NCBI GenBank assembly: GCA_035293945.1
Contig: DATGLV010000037.1
Coordinates: 1 to 64,000, forward strand
Source: VAZQ01 sp035293945
Lineage (GTDB): Bacteria; Pseudomonadota; Alphaproteobacteria; Rhizobiales; Xanthobacteraceae
Reading direction: 5' to 3'
DNA length: 64,000 bases
The number at the start of each line of letters is the position of its first letter. Within the stretch, counting starts at the first letter, position 1. Below the pieces are notes generated by a model, which saw only the letters and a program-made list of their open reading frames with translations, made no database searches and was not told the origin of the DNA. Shown piece by piece: positions 61,827-64,000 of this stretch. The position numbers and the translations under genes are program-made.

Positions 61827-62043
61827 CTTCCTTCTCCTTCTGTTTGTTGGCTGCACGCGACAATTCGCCGCAAAACGAGCCGCATAGAGCGGCCGTGCTC
61901 TGGTGCTTGATAGAGCAATCGAGCTGCGGAACGAATGATCGGGCGTCCACGATGTTTGCCAGCGCGTCTGAATCTCACACCTCTGCTTGCCCAGCGCCCG
62001 GATCGGATGCTCATGCCTGCCGGCTTGCCGATCGGACCATCGA

Positions 62044-63024
62044 ATGACGACAGATGCGTTATCCGATGTCTTGAAGACGGTGCGCCTTACCGGAGCGGCG
62101 TTCTGGGACGTCGCTGCGAAAGCACCTTGGGTCGCAGAATCACCCCGACCCGACCTGATCCTGCCGAAGATCCTGCCCGGCGCCGGGCATTTGGTCGCGT
62201 ATCATGTGGTCACCGAAGGCCGATGCTTCGCCAATATCGTCGGACGCCAGCCCCTCGCGCTCGAAGCCGGTGAAGTGATCGTGTTCACCAGGAGCGACCC
62301 GCACGTCTTGTCGAGCAGCCCGGGCATGCGCACCGAGGCGCCTCAATCACATCCGGTCGATGCCGCCACCGCCAGCCAACTGCCGTTTGCGATCCGACTC
62401 GGCGATGACGGACCGGTCTCGGCCAAGCTGGTGTGCGGCTATCTCGCCTGCGATGCGCAGCCCTACAACCCTCTTCTCGACAATCTGCCGCCGGTCATCA
62501 CGGCTCGCGACCGCGACGGTGACGAGACGCCCTGGCTCGGCCAATTCATTCGCCTCGCCCGCCGGGAATCGACCCACAAACGTGCGGGCGGCGAGAGTGT
62601 GCTCGCCAAGGTGAGCGAGCTGATGTTCATCGAGGTCGTTCGCCGCCATCTCAGCGATATGCCGGCCGAACAGGCGGGATGGCTTGCGGGCCTGCGTGAC
62701 CCTTTCATCGGCAAGGCGCTGTCGCTCCTGCACGCGCGACCGCAGCACGACTGGACGATCGAGCAGCTGGGCCGTGATGTAGGCATCTCGCGCTCGGTTC
62801 TGGCCGAGCGCTTTGCCGATCTGGTCGGCGTGCCGCCGATGCAGTATCTCGCCAAATGGCGGATGCAGATCGCTTCAGGACTTCTCGACGGCGGCAACAC
62901 CAATATGGCGACCATCGCGAACAAAGTCGGCTACGCTTCCGAGGCCGCGTTCAGCCGCGCCTTCAAGAAGATCGTCGGGGTATCGCCGTCGGAGTGGCGC
63001 CGGCACCCAAAGTCGCCGGTTTGA
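62044..63024 (+). CDS. AraC family transcriptional regulator (cupin_6 type)
   Basis: A 326-residue regulator. The N-terminal half is a cupin_6-type sensing domain: AYHVVTEGRCFANIVGRQPLALEAGEVIVFTRSDPHVLSS-like segments with VCGYLACDAQPYNPLLDNLP. The C-terminal DNA-binding half has the two AraC helix-turn-helices, QLGRDVGISRSVLAERFADL and ANKVGYASEAAFSRAFKKI, with YLAKWRMQIA between. Start at 62044 chosen because the extra leader is not conserved. Likely regulates the divergent methyltransferase. Confidence 0.88.
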   Translation: MTTDALSDVLKTVRLTGAAFWDVAAKAPWVAESPRPDLILPKILPGAGHLVAYHVVTEGRCFANIVGRQPLALEAGEVIVFTRSDPHVLSSSPGMRTEAPQSHPVDAATASQLPFAIRLGDDGPVSAKLVCGYLACDAQPYNPLLDNLPPVITARDRDGDETPWLGQFIRLARRESTHKRAGGESVLAKVSELMFIEVVRRHLSDMPAEQAGWLAGLRDPFIGKALSLLHARPQHDWTIEQLGRDVGISRSVLAERFADLVGVPPMQYLAKWRMQIASGLLDGGNTNMATIANKVGYASEAAFSRAFKKIVGVSPSEWRRHPKSPV

Positions 63025-63122
63025 AGCTCCTGCTACGGGTTGCCTCGGCACTTAGAAAACACCTCGCTGGTCCCCCGTTGCTTTCGAACTCCGTGCGAGA
63101 GGTGCCGCGATGTATCACGAAC
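63019..63122. repeat. structured dispersed repeat, copy 2
   Basis: Related to 19656-19798: both have a TTTGAAG start, a GGCACT..AGAAA part, a CCCCCxTTGCTT stretch and the ending GTGCCGCG(A/C)TGTATC. It overlaps the AraC stop codon. Confidence 0.5.
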
Positions 63123-63232
63123 TTCGGAATGGGCACCAATCGCCCCTCGAGCGAAGCTTTGCAACGCCATCGCCCCAAGCCGGACCGGAAATGGAAATCA
63201 GCGGCCGCAGAGCACGCGATGCCCGAAAAAAT

Positions 63233-63336
63233 TGGCGGAGGGGGGAAGGATTCGAACCTCCGATACGGTCGCCCGTATAACGCACCCAATGGGGATCCAT
63301 GAGATGCACTGCTTTCGGCCGCTCAGCCACCCCTCC
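63233..63336 (-). tRNA. tRNA-Ser-like gene with an enlarged anticodon arm
   Basis: A 104-base serine-type tRNA. The acceptor stem GGAGGGG/CCCCTCC is perfect, CCA is encoded, the T arm (GGAGG-TTCGAAT-CCTTC) and the long variable arm (ATACGG-GCGA-CCGTAT) are intact. The anticodon arm is 13 bases longer than normal: GTGCATC pairs with GGTGCGT and encloses 16 bases, TCATGGATCCCCATTG, with its own small palindrome. The anticodon cannot be assigned. Confidence 0.65.
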
Positions 63337-63373
63337 GATACCGTCAAGCATGCAGCAATCGGCAGACCGTCTC

Positions 63374-63395
63374 CACCCCCTCAAACGTGGGGGTG
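63374..63395. repeat. 7-bp hairpin
   Basis: CACCCCC pairs with GGGGGTG around TCAAACGT. It lies in the non-coding 63337-63680 stretch before the last gene; possible transcription end for genes to the right on the minus strand. Nothing else supported there. Confidence 0.4.
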
Positions 63396-63680
63396 ACGGC
63401 GATGGCAGCCATATGATGTGATGGCTCCGCGCTCGCTGATAGGGTTCTCGCGTCCGAGCGGATTTGCTCAAGCTGTTATCGGTATCGCAAGTATAATTGA
63501 ACCTCGCCAAGTAGCACTGCTATTGCGTCTCCTCGCCCGGGAGGCACCGGTCCCGATCGCCTCGCCCGCCCCACCCCCTCCCAACGTGGCGGCGGTCGGG
63601 ATCGCCCATCGCTCCATCGAGCAAGCTGTTCACCCGGACCAGCCTGCTATGCTCGACGGAGTCATTGGGGCGTCCTTGCA

Positions 63681-63986
63681 ATGCGATGCGTTTGCTTTGC
63701 CGCGGTCTTGCTCGTCGGCGCGTTTCGGCCCGCAGCCGCCGACCCACAGACCTGCAGCGCGGCGACTGAGCAATATCAGTCGGTGCTCGACGAAGTGTCG
63801 GATGCGATCCGAGCATATGCCATGTGCGTCTACGACAGCCAGGGCGGCATCGATTGCGCCGACGAATTTGCCGGTCTCGCCGCCGCGCACGAGCATTTCC
63901 AATCGGCTGTGACGCTCTATCAAAGCGAGTGCACCGATGCGGATCCCCGCCCCGACGGTTCACCGCCGCGTCTGACCGGCCCGTGA
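63681..63986 (+). CDS. small exported Cys-containing protein
   Basis: A 101-residue protein with a signal peptide (CVCFAAVLLVGAFRPAAA) and a helical mature part: TCSAATEQYQSVLDEVSDAI, YAMCVYDSQGGIDCADEF and YQSECTDADP, with four Cys spaced as for two disulfides. Not recognised. Confidence 0.68.
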   Translation: MRCVCFAAVLLVGAFRPAAADPQTCSAATEQYQSVLDEVSDAIRAYAMCVYDSQGGIDCADEFAGLAAAHEHFQSAVTLYQSECTDADPRPDGSPPRLTGP

Positions 63987-64000
63987 GAGAGGCCGCAGAC

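Noticed and set aside
1..64000. CRISPR arrays, riboswitches and prophage
   Set aside because: No regularly spaced repeats, no cas, integrase or phage structural genes, and no riboswitch core could be seen by eye.

Overview
The window looks like a chromosomal contig from a high-GC alphaproteobacterium of the order Hyphomicrobiales (Bradyrhizobium/Xanthobacteraceae-like). The pointers are a complete aapJQMP general amino-acid ABC transporter operon, an IalB-type protein, many Bug-type tripartite tricarboxylate transporter (TTT) binding proteins, PEP-CTERM-like secreted proteins and many short palindromic extragenic repeats. The taxonomic call is inference from gene content and base composition.

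Layout. 0.2-4.4 kb: a FlgC-like rod protein, a CvpA-family membrane protein, two Bug binding proteins and an Asp/Glu-racemase-fold enzyme. 4.8-9.5 kb: a periplasmic redox cluster made of a Tat-exported DsrE-like protein, an orphan two-[2Fe-2S] subunit of the xanthine-dehydrogenase type, a di-heme cytochrome c, SoxC, a short SoxD-like cytochrome and a Cys-containing exported protein. 9.5-19.6 kb: more Bug proteins, two paralogous exported proteins around a Tat-exported MmgE/PrpD protein, an M15 peptidase, a ModA-like binding protein and a MetE-like enzyme. 19.9-31.5 kb: sulfur-amino-acid and amino-acid-uptake genes (cysK, sseA, aapJQMP, metC). These are split by a 1171-residue restriction-modification-like protein that is bordered by broken copies of the sseA and aapP 3' ends. 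31.5-35.3 kb: an operon resembling lipid A sugar modification (GT39, PAP2, GT2, LAB_N). 35.4-42.9 kb: pbpC with an alpha-2-macroglobulin gene that carries one frameshift.

43-56.3 kb is accessory, decayed DNA. It has a tRNA-Arg, IS-end-like repeats around a fatty acid hydroxylase, a JmjC-like oxygenase with two broken copies of its 3' end elsewhere, and a pair of inverted ~166-bp MITE-like elements around pncC and three mini-genes. It also has two deleted ornithine cyclodeaminase remnants lying tail to tail, a PEP-CTERM-like protein, an orphan PEP-CTERM tail and a three-repeat Cys protein. 56.3-64 kb returns to ordinary genes: a Bug protein, a response regulator, a triple-PAS hybrid histidine kinase, a methyltransferase, an AraC regulator, and a serine-type tRNA whose anticodon arm is abnormally long.

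The most unusual items are the restriction-modification island with its duplicated borders, the Sox-like cluster with an iron-sulfur subunit that lacks its molybdenum partner, the triplicated JmjC 3' end, and the odd tRNA-Ser. No CRISPR array, phage or complete insertion sequence is visible.
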